Source: a virus. Taken from it: a DNA stretch of 29,197 bases. Location of the stretch: IMG/VR virus record IMGVR_UViG_3300009695_000019, positions 1-29,197 of that record. One strand, 5' to 3'. A program made the position numbers and the translations under genes. The notes under the pieces were generated by a model. It was not told the origin of the DNA, ran no database searches, and saw only the letters and a list, made by a program, of their open reading frames with translations. Positions 22,043 through 29,197 of the stretch are shown here, piece after piece (within the stretch, counting starts at the first letter, position 1; each line of letters begins with the position of its first letter).

Positions 22043-22932
22043 TGACGTTCGTCAAGCGCCGCATCACCCTTCAATTTCAGCTCGGTCAAGGGTCGTTCGG
22101 CGAGAGCGGCAACGACACGATCGAGGTTAGCGGCGTGCGCTGTTCGGCGTCGATGACCAAGGGCGGCGGCGTCGGGCTTACCGAGCTGAATTTACGTGTC
22201 TTCGGCCTTGAACTCGACGTGATGAATAAGCTCACCATTCTCGGCAAGCCGTTGGTCGATGGTCGCAACAATAAAGTCGTGGTGAGCGCGGGCGACGTTG
22301 GCGGGGCGCTCTCGGTCGTATTCGCGGGCACGATAATCGAGGCTTGGGTTGATGCCCGAAATAGCCCCCAAGTCGCGTTTCTCGTCAGTGCGCAAGATGG
22401 CGCATTGATGGCGCTTAAGCCGGTCATCCCGGTGAGCTTCAAGGGGTCGGTCGATGCCGCCCAAGTCGTCAGCTACATCGCGCAGCAAGCGGGCATGGGG
22501 TTTGAAAATGGCGGCGTGTCGGTGCAGCTCGACAATCCCTATCTCCCGAACACGACTCTTGAACAGCTCCAAAGCATCGCGCGCGCGGGGCAGTTCAATT
22601 GCGTGATCGAGACGACCGATACCGGCAACGGCACGGTCGTCATTTGGCCGTTCGATAAGCCCCGGCCGGGAAAGGTGCCGTTGATTTCGCCTGAAACCGG
22701 GCTGATCGGTTACCCCATGCGAACGCAAAACGGTATTCAGCTTATGACGCTGTTCAACCCGGCGATCATTTTCGGCGGCCAAATCCAAGTGAAAAGCGAT
22801 CTGACACCGGCGAACGGCGGATGGACGGTATTCCGCGTGACGCACGATCTTGAAGCCGAGACGCCGGGCGGCAAATGGTTTACGACAATGGAATGCTCTT
22901 TGCTCGGTCAAGAGGTTCCGGTTGGTGAGTGA
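22042..22932 (+). CDS. Baseplate hub protein
   Basis: A 296-residue protein. The ATG at 22042 overlaps the upstream stop (TGATG); a GTG at 22039 would add one residue. Hub-like pattern: RRITLQFQLGQGSFGESGNDTIEVSG, SMTKGGGVGLTELNLRVFGL, VFAGTIIEAWVDARNSPQVAFLVSAQDG, AAQVVSYIAQQAGMGFENGGV, and TLEQLQSIARAGQFNCVI (a LysM-like/gpD-like helical piece). The C-terminus (RVTHDLEAETPGGKWFTTMECSL) is the common end of gpD-type hubs. It would hold the spike, which is the next gene. Confidence 0.8.
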   Translation: MTFVKRRITLQFQLGQGSFGESGNDTIEVSGVRCSASMTKGGGVGLTELNLRVFGLELDVMNKLTILGKPLVDGRNNKVVVSAGDVGGALSVVFAGTIIEAWVDARNSPQVAFLVSAQDGALMALKPVIPVSFKGSVDAAQVVSYIAQQAGMGFENGGVSVQLDNPYLPNTTLEQLQSIARAGQFNCVIETTDTGNGTVVIWPFDKPRPGKVPLISPETGLIGYPMRTQNGIQLMTLFNPAIIFGGQIQVKSDLTPANGGWTVFRVTHDLEAETPGGKWFTTMECSLLGQEVPVGE

Positions 22933-23575
22933 CGATCGTTCCTATGCGGGCACGCAACAGCTATCGAGCGCCGCCAGCGACTATAATCAGATCGACTATA
23001 TCGTGCGCTCGATCATGGCGCGCAACGCGACGGCGACGCTCGTCATCGTCAAAACCGTGACCAATGACGGCGAGGTTTCGCCCGTGGGGCTGATCGACGT
23101 GCAACCGATGGTCGCGCAGCTCGACGGCAAGGGACAGGCGACGCCGCACGGCATCATTCACAACGTCCCCTATTTCCGCGTCCAAGGCGGCACGAACGCG
23201 ATCATCATCGACCCCAAGGTGGGGGATATCGGAATTGCGCTTTTCGCGTCGCACGACATATCGAGCGTGAAGGCGAACAAAGCTCCGGCTAACCCCGGCT
23301 CGCGCCGCCGCTTCGATATGGCCGATGCGCTTTATATCGGCGGGATGCTGAACGGCACGCCGGAGCAATATATCCGCTTTCTCTCGAATGGTGATATCGA
23401 GCTGAAACCGGCGACGATGGTCACGGTGCTCGGCAAGCTGCACGTCACCGATGACGTGACGGTCGATACCAAGATCACCGCGACGAACGATGTGATCGGC
23501 GGCGGCAAGCATCTCGCGACGCATACGCACTCCGGCGTCACTGGCGGCGGCGGAACGTCCGGCCCGCCGAGTTAA
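22925..23575 (+). CDS. Baseplate spike / central spike protein (Gp138 N-terminal type)
   Basis: A 216-residue protein. The GTG at 22925 gives an 8-base overlap with the hub; the longer frame from 22850 lies over it. Residues 25-110 are an OB-fold with Gp138-type motifs: ARNATATLVIVKTVTNDGEVSPVGLIDVQP, then GKGQATPHGIIHNVPYFRVQGG and PKVGDIGIALFASHDIS. Residues 150-190 form a beta-helical stalk (GDIELKPATMVTVLGKLHVTDDV). The tip has His196, His200 and His202 (HLATHTHSGV), as in metal-binding spike tips. Trimers would pierce the outer membrane. Its stop codon overlaps the stop of the opposite-strand gene. Confidence 0.85.
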   Translation: MSDDRSYAGTQQLSSAASDYNQIDYIVRSIMARNATATLVIVKTVTNDGEVSPVGLIDVQPMVAQLDGKGQATPHGIIHNVPYFRVQGGTNAIIIDPKVGDIGIALFASHDISSVKANKAPANPGSRRRFDMADALYIGGMLNGTPEQYIRFLSNGDIELKPATMVTVLGKLHVTDDVTVDTKITATNDVIGGGKHLATHTHSGVTGGGGTSGPPS

Positions 23576-23931
23576 TTTAGCGGGTCGGTCCAAGCGTGCG
23601 CGAACGGCATTGTCGCCAGCTCGCCGCATGAATGAAGGCGAAGCGTCGCCAGTTCGGCGCGAATGAGCGGGGCGCGCGGTGCGCCGATGCGAAATTTCGT
23701 GCGAACGTAACGATCGCTATCGAGCACCTTCGCGAAGGCCGCCGCGTTGATCAGATCGCATTCGCGTAGCGCCGTCGCTTCCGCGAGCTGATTATCAAGC
23801 CAATCGTCGCCGTGGGGTTGCGCCGCGAGGGCGGCCGGTCGACCGCCCGCCAAATCATGCGCGAGCGTGGGGCCGTGCGTCGCGCCATAGGCGACGATCG
23901 CGATCAGTGCGAGGCCGATGATTTTCAACAT
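23572..23931 (-). CDS. Small exported protein (119 aa), last gene of the minus-strand cassette
   Basis: The ATG at 23931 (minus) follows AAGGAA 4 bases upstream and lies about 10 bases after the previous gene. Residues 1-25 (MLKIIGLALIAIVAYGATHG..) are a clear signal peptide with a likely cut near THGPTLA-HD. The mature part is mainly helical (DWLDNQLAEATALRECDLINAAAFAKVL), with two Cys (58 and 102) that could form a disulfide in the periplasm, and the sequence YVRTKFRIGAP. No known family was recognised. A periplasmic role such as superinfection exclusion or lysis control is only a guess. Its stop codon is interlocked with that of the spike gene. Confidence 0.7.
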   Translation of the reverse strand: MLKIIGLALIAIVAYGATHGPTLAHDLAGGRPAALAAQPHGDDWLDNQLAEATALRECDLINAAAFAKVLDSDRYVRTKFRIGAPRAPLIRAELATLRLHSCGELATMPFAHAWTDPLN

Positions 23932-23940
23932 GGCGTTTCC

Positions 23941-24186
23941 TTAGCTGCTATCGACCGTCGTTTCGTAACCGCACGTCTCGCATTTCCATACAGACAGACA
24001 ACGGCCAACGGTGCGATCGGTATAAAATTGATGGTCGCAAAATTCGTTCGGCGAGCCGGGCACGACGTGCCCCCACCCCCAACAGCTATGACATGAACAA
24101 CCCTTGCGCGGGCCGTTTTGTGTCGTGCCGGTGCCCTCGCAATGCGGGCAACCAACGCGGCCATCGGGAATAGGTTTTGTGGTCAT
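23941..24186 (-). CDS. Small DnaJ-like zinc-binding protein (81 aa)
   Basis: The ATG at 24186 (minus) overlaps the stop of the gene before (ATGA), which makes it preferable to the upstream in-frame start at 24279. The protein has CPHCEGTG (residues 13-20), a Cys cluster KGCSCHSCWGWGH (29-40), EFCDH (49-52) and a C-terminal WKCETCGYET (67-76). The CxxCxGxG motifs are those of DnaJ-type zinc fingers. No J domain is present. The reverse strand carries no convincing gene. It may bind a protein or nucleic acid; the context is accessory. Confidence 0.65.
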   Translation of the reverse strand: MTTKPIPDGRVGCPHCEGTGTTQNGPRKGCSCHSCWGWGHVVPGSPNEFCDHQFYTDRTVGRCLSVWKCETCGYETTVDSS

Positions 24187-24317
24187 CGGCGGCTTTCGTT
24201 GGCGCGAACCGCTTTGCGGCTGGCGGTGTTGCGGCGAGCGACGCGAGCGGCTTCCTCCCGATCGGCGACATGCTGGCAATGGTTGCGGTCGAAATAGGCG
24301 GCTTCGGCGTAATTCAT
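24183..24317 (-). CDS. Very small hypothetical protein (44 aa), first gene of the minus-strand cassette
   Basis: The ATG at 24317 (minus) has GGAG about 7-10 bases upstream. A TTG-started extension to 24368 would run into the promoter-like site and is rejected. The peptide is charged and Arg-rich (HVADREEAARVARRNTASRKAV), probably a single helix, with no apolar segment. Its stop overlaps the next ATG, so it may work with, or only couple to, the zinc protein behind it. Family not recognised. Confidence 0.5.
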   Translation of the reverse strand: MNYAEAAYFDRNHCQHVADREEAARVARRNTASRKAVRANESRR

Positions 24318-24358
24318 GGCGGCATCTCCGGTGTTGATGCCATCCTTATATCGGGCAA

Positions 24359-24389
24359 TTCCTAACAAACCGTTGACGCGGGGGTCAAG
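24359..24389 (-). promoter_or_regulatory. Promoter-like site with embedded dyad (copy 3 of 3), facing the minus strand
   Basis: On the minus strand the site reads CTTGAC-N6-GTCAAC (24389-24384 / 24377-24372), one mismatch from the perfect dyad. GGTTTG follows directly, exactly as in copy 1, then TTAGGA/TAGGAA (24365-24359) at -10 spacing. The first minus-strand gene starts at 24317. The dyad could also act on the + gene at 24436. Confidence 0.6.
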
Positions 24390-24435
24390 ATAATTTTGCG
24401 GTGCGTAGCGAGGCAGAATGCGCTAGGCTCGCTAA

Positions 24436-24786
24436 ATGGATACGCTGCTACTCGACCGCCAGGCTTGGGATTTGTGCATCGACGCGAGCGGTAATATCGC
24501 GAAGGCGACCGCGAGCTATTCGATGTTGCAAGACGTGGCGACCGCCGCGCGGCTGTTCGTCGGTGAACTGTATTACGGCCCGGCAACCCAAGGCATCCCG
24601 TATTTTACGGAAGCGTTCAACCGCCAGTTCCCGACACAGCTTTTGAAAGGGCGCATCGTCGCCGCCGCGCTCGCGGTGCCGGGCGTGCTCTCGGCGCGAT
24701 GTTTTCTGACAAGCGTGAGCGAACGCGGTATCACGGGGCAAATCCAAGTCGAGACAGCCGACGGGCCGGTGGTGGTCACGTTGTGA
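24436..24786 (+). CDS. Baseplate wedge protein (gpW/gp25-like)
   Basis: A 116-residue protein starting 46 bases after the dyad site; its ribosome site is weak. It has LLLDRQAWDLCIDASGNIAKATASYSMLQDVATAARLFVGELYYGPATQGIPYF: the pattern 'D...QDV..A.R.F.GE..YDP..GIP' is that of small wedge proteins. It ends QVETADGPVVVTL. It is expected in the baseplate between the spike and baseplate J genes, as found here; the minus-strand cassette separates it from the spike. Confidence 0.78.
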   Translation: MDTLLLDRQAWDLCIDASGNIAKATASYSMLQDVATAARLFVGELYYGPATQGIPYFTEAFNRQFPTQLLKGRIVAAALAVPGVLSARCFLTSVSERGITGQIQVETADGPVVVTL

Positions 24787-24796
24787 GGGGGCGAAA

Positions 24797-26002
24797 TTGA
24801 CCAACGTACCTAAACCGTCATTCGGCCCCACGGGGTTTGTCGCCCCCGCCGAGAGCGTCATTTCCGCCGGGGTGTTCGCCGATATCAACGCGGCGTTCGG
24901 CGGCGATTTGAACCCCTCCCCCGATACGCCCCAAGGGCAGCTCACGGTTTCGTTCACCGCGATCATCGGGTTTTGCAACGATCTGTTTCTTTCGATCACA
25001 AATCAAGTCGATCCGGCCTATGCGGAAGGCCGAATGCAAGACGCCATCGCGCGCATCTATTTCCTAGAGCGGAACCCCGCCGAGCCGACGGTTGTCGCGG
25101 CGACATGCACCGGCTTGGGCGGCACCATCATCCCGGTCGGCTCGCTCGCCAAGAGCGCCGACGGCAACACCTATGTTTGCACCGACGGCGGCACCATCCC
25201 GTCGGGCGGCTCGATCGTGCTCACCTTCGCTTGCGTGACGCCGGGGCCGATACCCTGCCCGCCGAACAGCCTCACCACGATCTATCGCGCCATCCCCGGT
25301 TGGGATACGATCACCAACCCAAGCGAGGGGGTGCTAGGCCGCCTGGTCGAGAGCCGCGCCGAATTCGAGGCGCGTCGAGCCGCCAGCGTCGCCCTCAACG
25401 CTACGGGCACCCTTCCCGCGATCAAGGCGACGGTGCTCAACGTGCCGGGCGTGCTCGACGCCTATGCGACCGAAAACCCGACGGGAAGCACCGTGACCAT
25501 CGGCGGCGTCGCGGTTGTGGCGCATTCGCTGTACGTCTCGGTCGTTGGCGGCGCGAATGCCGATGTTGCCGCCGCGATCTGGCGAAAGAAAAATCCGGGG
25601 TGCGCCTATAACGGCAACACGACCGTCACCGTCATTGACGACAACAGCGGCTATTCGCCGCCCTATCCGTCCTACTCGGTCACCTTCGAACGGCCGGCTG
25701 CGCTCCCGATTTTGTTCGCCGTCGAGATTGCGAACAGCGTCACCGTGCCCGCCGACGCCGCCGAGCTGATCAAGACGGCGATCATCAATGCGTTTTCGGG
25801 AAGCGACGGCGGCTCGCGCGCCAAGATCGGCTCAACGCTCTTTGCCAGCCGGTATTACGCATCGGTCGCGCAGCTTGGTACATGGGCGCAAATCGTCTCG
25901 ATCTTGATCGGCACAACGACCGCAACGCTCGATAGGTTGACGGTACGCATCGACCAAGTACCGACGATCAACGCCGACGATATTGCGGTGACGTTGGTAT
26001 GA
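24797..26002 (+). CDS. Baseplate J-like protein
   Basis: A 401-residue protein from a TTG at 24797 with GAGGGGGCG before it; no ATG lies nearby in frame. J proteins form the wedge arms that trigger sheath contraction. Family features: FADINAAFGGDLNPSPDTPQGQLTVSFTAII, GRMQDAIARIYFLERNPAEPT, AKSADGNTYVCTDGGTIPSGGS, LGRLVESRAEFEARRAASVALNATGTLPAIKATVLNVPGVLDAYATENPTG, and a C-terminal QVPTINADDIAVTLV. Two Cys-containing loops are present (VCTDGG, FACVTPGPIPCPP). Length is in the normal range. Overlaps the next gene (ATGA). Confidence 0.88.
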   Translation: MTNVPKPSFGPTGFVAPAESVISAGVFADINAAFGGDLNPSPDTPQGQLTVSFTAIIGFCNDLFLSITNQVDPAYAEGRMQDAIARIYFLERNPAEPTVVAATCTGLGGTIIPVGSLAKSADGNTYVCTDGGTIPSGGSIVLTFACVTPGPIPCPPNSLTTIYRAIPGWDTITNPSEGVLGRLVESRAEFEARRAASVALNATGTLPAIKATVLNVPGVLDAYATENPTGSTVTIGGVAVVAHSLYVSVVGGANADVAAAIWRKKNPGCAYNGNTTVTVIDDNSGYSPPYPSYSVTFERPAALPILFAVEIANSVTVPADAAELIKTAIINAFSGSDGGSRAKIGSTLFASRYYASVAQLGTWAQIVSILIGTTTATLDRLTVRIDQVPTINADDIAVTLV

Positions 26003-26640
26003 TCGCCGATGAAGCTCTTGGCGAATACTCGCTAGCGGAAGCGCGGAACCCCTACGCCGGTGATATCCCGACGGCGGTGTTCGATTGGTTTGCGACGGTC
26101 ATTTCGCAATACTCGAATTCGCCGATCCTGTTGAAGCTGATCGCCAACATGGCGGAATATATCGACCCGACGGCTAATTTCGACGCTTTCTTTACGTTCG
26201 TGTTCAACGTCAACACGGCGGTCGGTCACGGCCTTGATGTTTGGGGTCGCATTGTCGGCGTCTCGCGAGTTTTGCGCTTGCCAGGGGATGCCGAGTATTT
26301 CGGATTTAGCGAGAGCGCCGACGCCTTCCCTTTCAATGAGGGTATTTTCTTCGGCGGCGGGCAGCTCACAAGCAATTTCTCGCTATCGGATGCCGCGTAT
26401 CGCAAGCTGATCTCGGCAAAGGCGCTCGCGAATATCAGTGACGGCTCTATTCCCGGCATCAACCAAATTCTGATCAATCTGTTCGGCACCTATGGGAATT
26501 GCTATGTCACCGACGGCGGCAACATGACGATGACCTATACATTCGCCGCGACGCTTTCGGTCGTTGATTTCGCGATCGTCGCGCAATCGGGCGTGCTACC
26601 GCGTCCGGCGGGCGTGAGCGTGACCATCGTGCAGCTATAG
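25999..26640 (+). CDS. Baseplate protein DUF2612 (gpI-like)
   Basis: A 213-residue protein starting at an ATGA overlap. DUF2612 features: SNSPILLKLIANMAEYIDPTANFDAFFTFVFNVNTAVGHGLDVWGRIVGVSR, then SLSDAAYRKLISAKALANISDGSIPGINQILINLFG, CYVTDGGNMTMTYTF and a C-terminal VLPRPAGVSVTI. It sits after baseplate J, where P2-type gpI is found, and should join the wedge to the tail fibre encoded next. Length normal. Confidence 0.88.
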   Translation: MIADEALGEYSLAEARNPYAGDIPTAVFDWFATVISQYSNSPILLKLIANMAEYIDPTANFDAFFTFVFNVNTAVGHGLDVWGRIVGVSRVLRLPGDAEYFGFSESADAFPFNEGIFFGGGQLTSNFSLSDAAYRKLISAKALANISDGSIPGINQILINLFGTYGNCYVTDGGNMTMTYTFAATLSVVDFAIVAQSGVLPRPAGVSVTIVQL

Positions 26641-26649
26641 GGGGCACAA

Positions 26650-27579
26650 GTGCAAAATACCGACATTCCGCTTAAGCTCCCCCTTCCGTTCGGCGCGGCG
26701 GCTGGCGGCGGCTATATTCGTACCATCCCGGTTGTGTCGCAAATTGGCGTCGTTGATGGCGCGGCGTCCCTCACCGACGGGTTCGTGCCGCTCAACGCGA
26801 CGCCGATCGGGGCCGGGGGCATCCCGCCCGATATCAAAGATATGAACGGCATTCTGTACGAAATTTCGGGATGGTCACGTTGGGTTGCGGCGGGCGGCCC
26901 GGTCTATTTCGATGGCACGTTCGCGACCGCGATCGGCGGCTATCCGCTCGGCGCAACGATACAGTCGGCGGTGACGCCCGGCGTGATGTTTGTCTCGACC
27001 GCCAACAACAATGCGACGAACCCGGATAGCGGCGGTGCCGATTGGATTTCGCTTACGCCCGTTCCGGCGACGCTTGCGGAGCTGATCGCGGGCACTAGCA
27101 CGGTCAAATACGTCACGCCCGCGACGCTGGCGGGGCTGCGCGCGGATACCGCCGCCGTCATCGCGGGCACCGACGCGGCGCGTTACATCACGCCCGCCTC
27201 ACTGGCGAGCATTCGCGCGAGCGGGCTAGAGGTTCGCACGGGCACCGACACGGCGAAATATATCACTCCGGCCGCACTGGCGGGGAGCAATTCGCCGGGC
27301 GTCCTATACGCGCCGGGGGGTTCCATAATTCAAGATGGCTTTGTTGCGAATTCGGGAAGCGAGGGCGGCTATACGACCCCCTTCAACACGCCTTTTCCGA
27401 ATGAGGTCCGCACGGTCATTCTTACGCCAGTTTTGAATTCGGCGGCGTCGAACACCGATTGGGGTGTTGACTGGCAATTTGACACGACCAATCTGACGAC
27501 GCTCGGCTATTACCTCAACCGCATCAACGACGTAGGAACGCGACTACGGGGAATATCTTGGGTAGCGTTTGGTCGTTAA
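26650..27579 (+). CDS. Tail fibre protein with three short repeats
   Basis: A 309-residue protein from a GTG with AGGGGGCA before it. Residues 1-100 form the attachment end (PLPFGAAAGGGYIRTIPVVSQIGVVDGAASLTDGFVPLN). Three similar units occur at 145-162, 170-186 and 195-211: AGTSTVKYVTPATL, AGTDAARYITPASL and TGTDTAKYITPAAL. Such T-[P]-L linkers are frequent in shafts of phage fibres. The C-terminal domain (APGGSIIQDGFVANSG ... LRGISWVAFGR) resembles the gp53-like fibre tip family, whose members end in a Trp-x-Ala-x-Gly run. It likely reads the host surface. No chaperone gene follows. Confidence 0.78.
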   Translation: MQNTDIPLKLPLPFGAAAGGGYIRTIPVVSQIGVVDGAASLTDGFVPLNATPIGAGGIPPDIKDMNGILYEISGWSRWVAAGGPVYFDGTFATAIGGYPLGATIQSAVTPGVMFVSTANNNATNPDSGGADWISLTPVPATLAELIAGTSTVKYVTPATLAGLRADTAAVIAGTDAARYITPASLASIRASGLEVRTGTDTAKYITPAALAGSNSPGVLYAPGGSIIQDGFVANSGSEGGYTTPFNTPFPNEVRTVILTPVLNSAASNTDWGVDWQFDTTNLTTLGYYLNRINDVGTRLRGISWVAFGR

Positions 27580-27597
27580 CTAACGCATATATCGGTG

Positions 27598-28044
27598 ATG
27601 ATCGACCTAGTAACAGTCCTTATCGCGGCGGCCGGTGGCGGTGGTGGAACTTGGCTTACGCAATCGACGGTTGCATGGTTCAAGGGCCGCGCCGAGCGCG
27701 CCGCGCACCAAGACAATATCGAGGTCACGCGCGAGCAACACCAAGATAGCTTTCTGATCGAGCTGATAGCGACGGCGCGCCAAGAGCTTGTGGCGGCGCG
27801 GATCGAGGCCGCCGAGATGCGTTCGCTACAGCTCCGGCTCACGCATTTCGAGGAAGCGCTCGACCATATCCAAGCCCTTATCGATGCGATCGACGTTGCC
27901 GAGCGGCTTGCCGCCGAGCGCCGCGCTCGGCAATTTCTTGTCCGCATGAAACGGTTGGCGGATGCCAAGGGGGCCGTTATAAACGAAATCCAGGTGCAAG
28001 AGAGCAAAGATTATCTCGCCGATAGGGGGAATTCCGATGACTGA
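27598..28044 (+). CDS. Membrane-anchored coiled-coil protein of the lysis region
   Basis: A 148-residue protein. A GTG at 27595 and an ATG at 27598 are both possible; ATG is chosen. Residues 1-22 (MIDLVTVLIAAAGGGGGTWLT) are an N-terminal membrane segment. The rest is long, charged helices (GRAERAAHQDNIEVTREQHQDS, ELVAARIEAAEMRSLQLRLTHFEEAL, RLAAERRARQFLVRMKRLAD). Such proteins could be a spanin or an antiholin-type partner; no lipobox is seen. Its stop overlaps the endolysin start by 8 bases, so it is likely translated with it. Exact role unknown. Confidence 0.65.
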   Translation: MIDLVTVLIAAAGGGGGTWLTQSTVAWFKGRAERAAHQDNIEVTREQHQDSFLIELIATARQELVAARIEAAEMRSLQLRLTHFEEALDHIQALIDAIDVAERLAAERRARQFLVRMKRLADAKGAVINEIQVQESKDYLADRGNSDD

Positions 28045-28633
28045 TCGCAAGGGTTTTTTCGTGGCGGCGCGCGCGGGCACGCTGCTAGGACCGACGCTTA
28101 CGCAAAGCGAGGTTGACGGGTGCAGCGCCATTCTCGACGCGATGGCCGGTGCGCCGATCGCCTATGCCGCCTATGCGCTCGCGACGGCCTATCTCGAAAC
28201 CAAGCATACGATGATGCCAATTCACGAAGACGGCGGCCCGTCCTATTTTTTCCGCATGTATGATCGCAAGGGTAACCGCCCCGCCGTTGCGGCCGAACTC
28301 GGCAACACGCAAGACGGTGACGGCGTGAAATTCCACGGGCGCGGTTACGTGCAGCTCACCGGCCGGGGGAATTATCAGAAAGCATCGATCAAGCTCGGCG
28401 TCGATATGATCAGCGACCCGGAGCTTGCCTTGCGCGACGATATCGCCGCGAAGGTCATGCGGCTCGGCATGACCGAGGGATGGTTTACCAGCAAGAAATT
28501 CTCGTCTTATCTCCCCTCAACCGGCGTCGCCGTGAGCGCGCAGTTCATCGCCGCGCGGCGCATCATCAACGGGCAGGATCGCGCGGCCGATATCGCCAGC
28601 TATGCGATGCAGTTCCAACGGTATTTGTCGTGA
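28037..28633 (+). CDS. Endolysin, glycoside hydrolase 19 (chitinase/muramidase-like)
   Basis: A 198-residue protein with GGGGGAA upstream. GH19 endolysins cut peptidoglycan sugar chains. Seen: LATAYLETKHTMMPIHEDG, with likely catalytic Glu54 and a second acid at Glu64, and the family signature KFHGRGYVQLTGRGNYQKAS (99-117). It is followed by LGVDMISDPELALRDDIAAKVMRLGMTEGWFT. The C-terminus has FIAARRIINGQDRAADIASYAMQFQRYL, also typical. No signal peptide or cell-wall repeat is present, so it should depend on a holin for export. It sits with the expected lysis genes. Confidence 0.9.
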   Translation: MTDRKGFFVAARAGTLLGPTLTQSEVDGCSAILDAMAGAPIAYAAYALATAYLETKHTMMPIHEDGGPSYFFRMYDRKGNRPAVAAELGNTQDGDGVKFHGRGYVQLTGRGNYQKASIKLGVDMISDPELALRDDIAAKVMRLGMTEGWFTSKKFSSYLPSTGVAVSAQFIAARRIINGQDRAADIASYAMQFQRYLS

Positions 28634-28926
28634 CGTTTCGCGACCCGCGTTTCATCATCGCCTATACCATCATCATTCTGTTCGCCGGCGCGTATATCGC
28701 CAAGCCAACCGACACGATGACGGGCGCGATCATCGCCGCGTTCGCGGGTGCGTGGGGTTATTATCTCGGTTCTAGCAGCGGCTCGGCTCGCGCGAACGAC
28801 AATACGGGCAAGGCGCTCGACCTTGCCGCCAGCTCGCCGAGCGCCCCGCCCAAGCCCGACATAATGTTGAAACCGGGCGAAACCGCCCAAGCGCCATCCG
28901 TTGACGACAACGTGACCAAAGGTTAA
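28630..28926 (+). CDS. Small two-span membrane protein, holin-like
   Basis: A 98-residue protein from a GTG at 28630 that overlaps the endolysin stop (GTGA). Two apolar segments: FIIAYTIIILFAGAYIA (about 8-24) and TGAIIAAFAGAWGYYLGSSSG (about 32-52). A polar, Pro-rich tail follows (ARANDNTGKALD ... PPKPDIML). Two spans and the position between endolysin and spanin suit a class II holin. An alternative is a structural membrane protein. An in-frame start at 28480 lies inside the endolysin and is rejected. Confidence 0.65.
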   Translation: MTFRDPRFIIAYTIIILFAGAYIAKPTDTMTGAIIAAFAGAWGYYLGSSSGSARANDNTGKALDLAASSPSAPPKPDIMLKPGETAQAPSVDDNVTKG

Positions 28927-28935
28927 GGAACGGTT

Positions 28936-29197
28936 ATGACGACTGCCCTCGCCTTGCTCCGCAAATTTTGGTACGTCATCCCGCTCGTCGGCTTGCTGAT
29001 CACGGTGCTTTTGCAGCGCAACGACTTGACCGATACGCACGCCAAGCTCGACGCTGCAAACGTGCGCGTCGCCGACGTGACGGCCGCCAATAAGGGCTAT
29101 GTCGATGCGCTGGCGGCGGTCAAGCAACAGCGGGTGGATAACGACGCCATTGCGACGGCCGTCGCCGCCAAGCTCTCCGGTAACACCGTGCGCGAGA
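28936..29197 (+). CDS. Rz-like inner-membrane spanin (cut by window end)
   Basis: The frame opens at an ATG with TAAGGAA upstream and continues past the last base; at least 87 residues are visible with no stop. Residues 10-26 (KFWYVIPLVGLLITVLL) are one membrane span near the N-terminus. They are followed by a long helix QRNDLTDTHAKLDAANVRVADVTAANKGYVDALAAVKQQRVDND, probably coiled coil. This layout is that of an inner-membrane spanin such as Rz; the outer partner would lie downstream. Not all of the gene is seen, so the family call is tentative. Confidence 0.7.
   Translation, partial: MTTALALLRKFWYVIPLVGLLITVLLQRNDLTDTHAKLDAANVRVADVTAANKGYVDALAAVKQQRVDNDAIATAVAAKLSGNTVRE

Noticed and set aside
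23812-24365. Several + strand frames over the minus cassette (94, 77 and 62 aa)
   Set aside because: No ribosome sites or family patterns; the minus strand here has signal peptide, zinc motifs and ATGA overlap.
1-29197. CRISPR array, tRNA, integrase or IS element
   Set aside because: Looked for regular spaced repeats, cloverleaf-like T-loop sequence and recombinase motifs; none was seen.

Overview
The window is a stretch of a tailed-phage (or prophage) genome, read almost entirely on the + strand. It carries the packaging, head, neck, contractile tail, baseplate, fibre and lysis genes of a small myophage. It is GC-rich, with dense ATGA/TAATG/GTGA overlaps and several GTG or TTG starts. The codon style and the protein families (DUF1073 portal, DUF2213 protease, DUF2184 capsid, DUF4054, DUF3383 sheath, DUF2612, Pam3-type plug) fit a phage of an alphaproteobacterium, perhaps a sphingomonad. 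That host is inference. No integrase, repressor, tRNA, CRISPR array or IS element was seen, so lifestyle cannot be judged here. Both ends are cut inside genes.

Layout. 1-1377: tail of a replication-type protein, a Cys-rich small protein and an XF1762-family protein. 1444-3753: a tightly overlapping run of nine small genes (membrane proteins, Zn-knuckle proteins, unknowns) behind a promoter-like site. 3754-4175: the only long non-coding stretch, AT-rich and full of direct and inverted repeats built on TACCCCGTA; it may be a packaging site, an origin or a regulatory region. 4176-4916: small terminase. 5063-6146: three small unknown genes behind a second copy of the promoter-like site, separating the two terminase genes. 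6155-14179: large terminase, portal, Mu gpF/SPP1 gp7-like protein, collagen-like head protein, prohead protease/scaffold, cement protein and major capsid. 14256-16451: neck and connector genes. 16448-20963: sheath, tube, tail assembly chaperone (with a probable -1 frameshift extension) and a tape measure with a lysozyme domain. 20963-26640: Dit-like/plug fusion, hub, spike, wedge, baseplate J and DUF2612 protein. This run is interrupted at 23572-24317 by a three-gene minus-strand cassette with a third copy of the promoter-like site. 26650-27579: tail fibre. 27598-29197: lysis genes (coiled-coil membrane protein, GH19 endolysin, holin-like protein, Rz-like spanin, cut by the window end).

How it works together. 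TerS/TerL package DNA through the portal into a DUF2184 capsid matured by the DUF2213 protease. The neck proteins join the head to a simple contractile tail with a short tape measure of about 581 residues. The GH19 enzyme and membrane proteins lyse the host. The most novel signal is a dyad, GTTGAC-N6-GTCAAC, placed as a -35/operator in front of three separate cassettes of small unknown genes, one of them on the opposite strand. This suggests an accessory-gene regulon independent of the structural operon. The repeat-rich region before terS is the second strongest lead.
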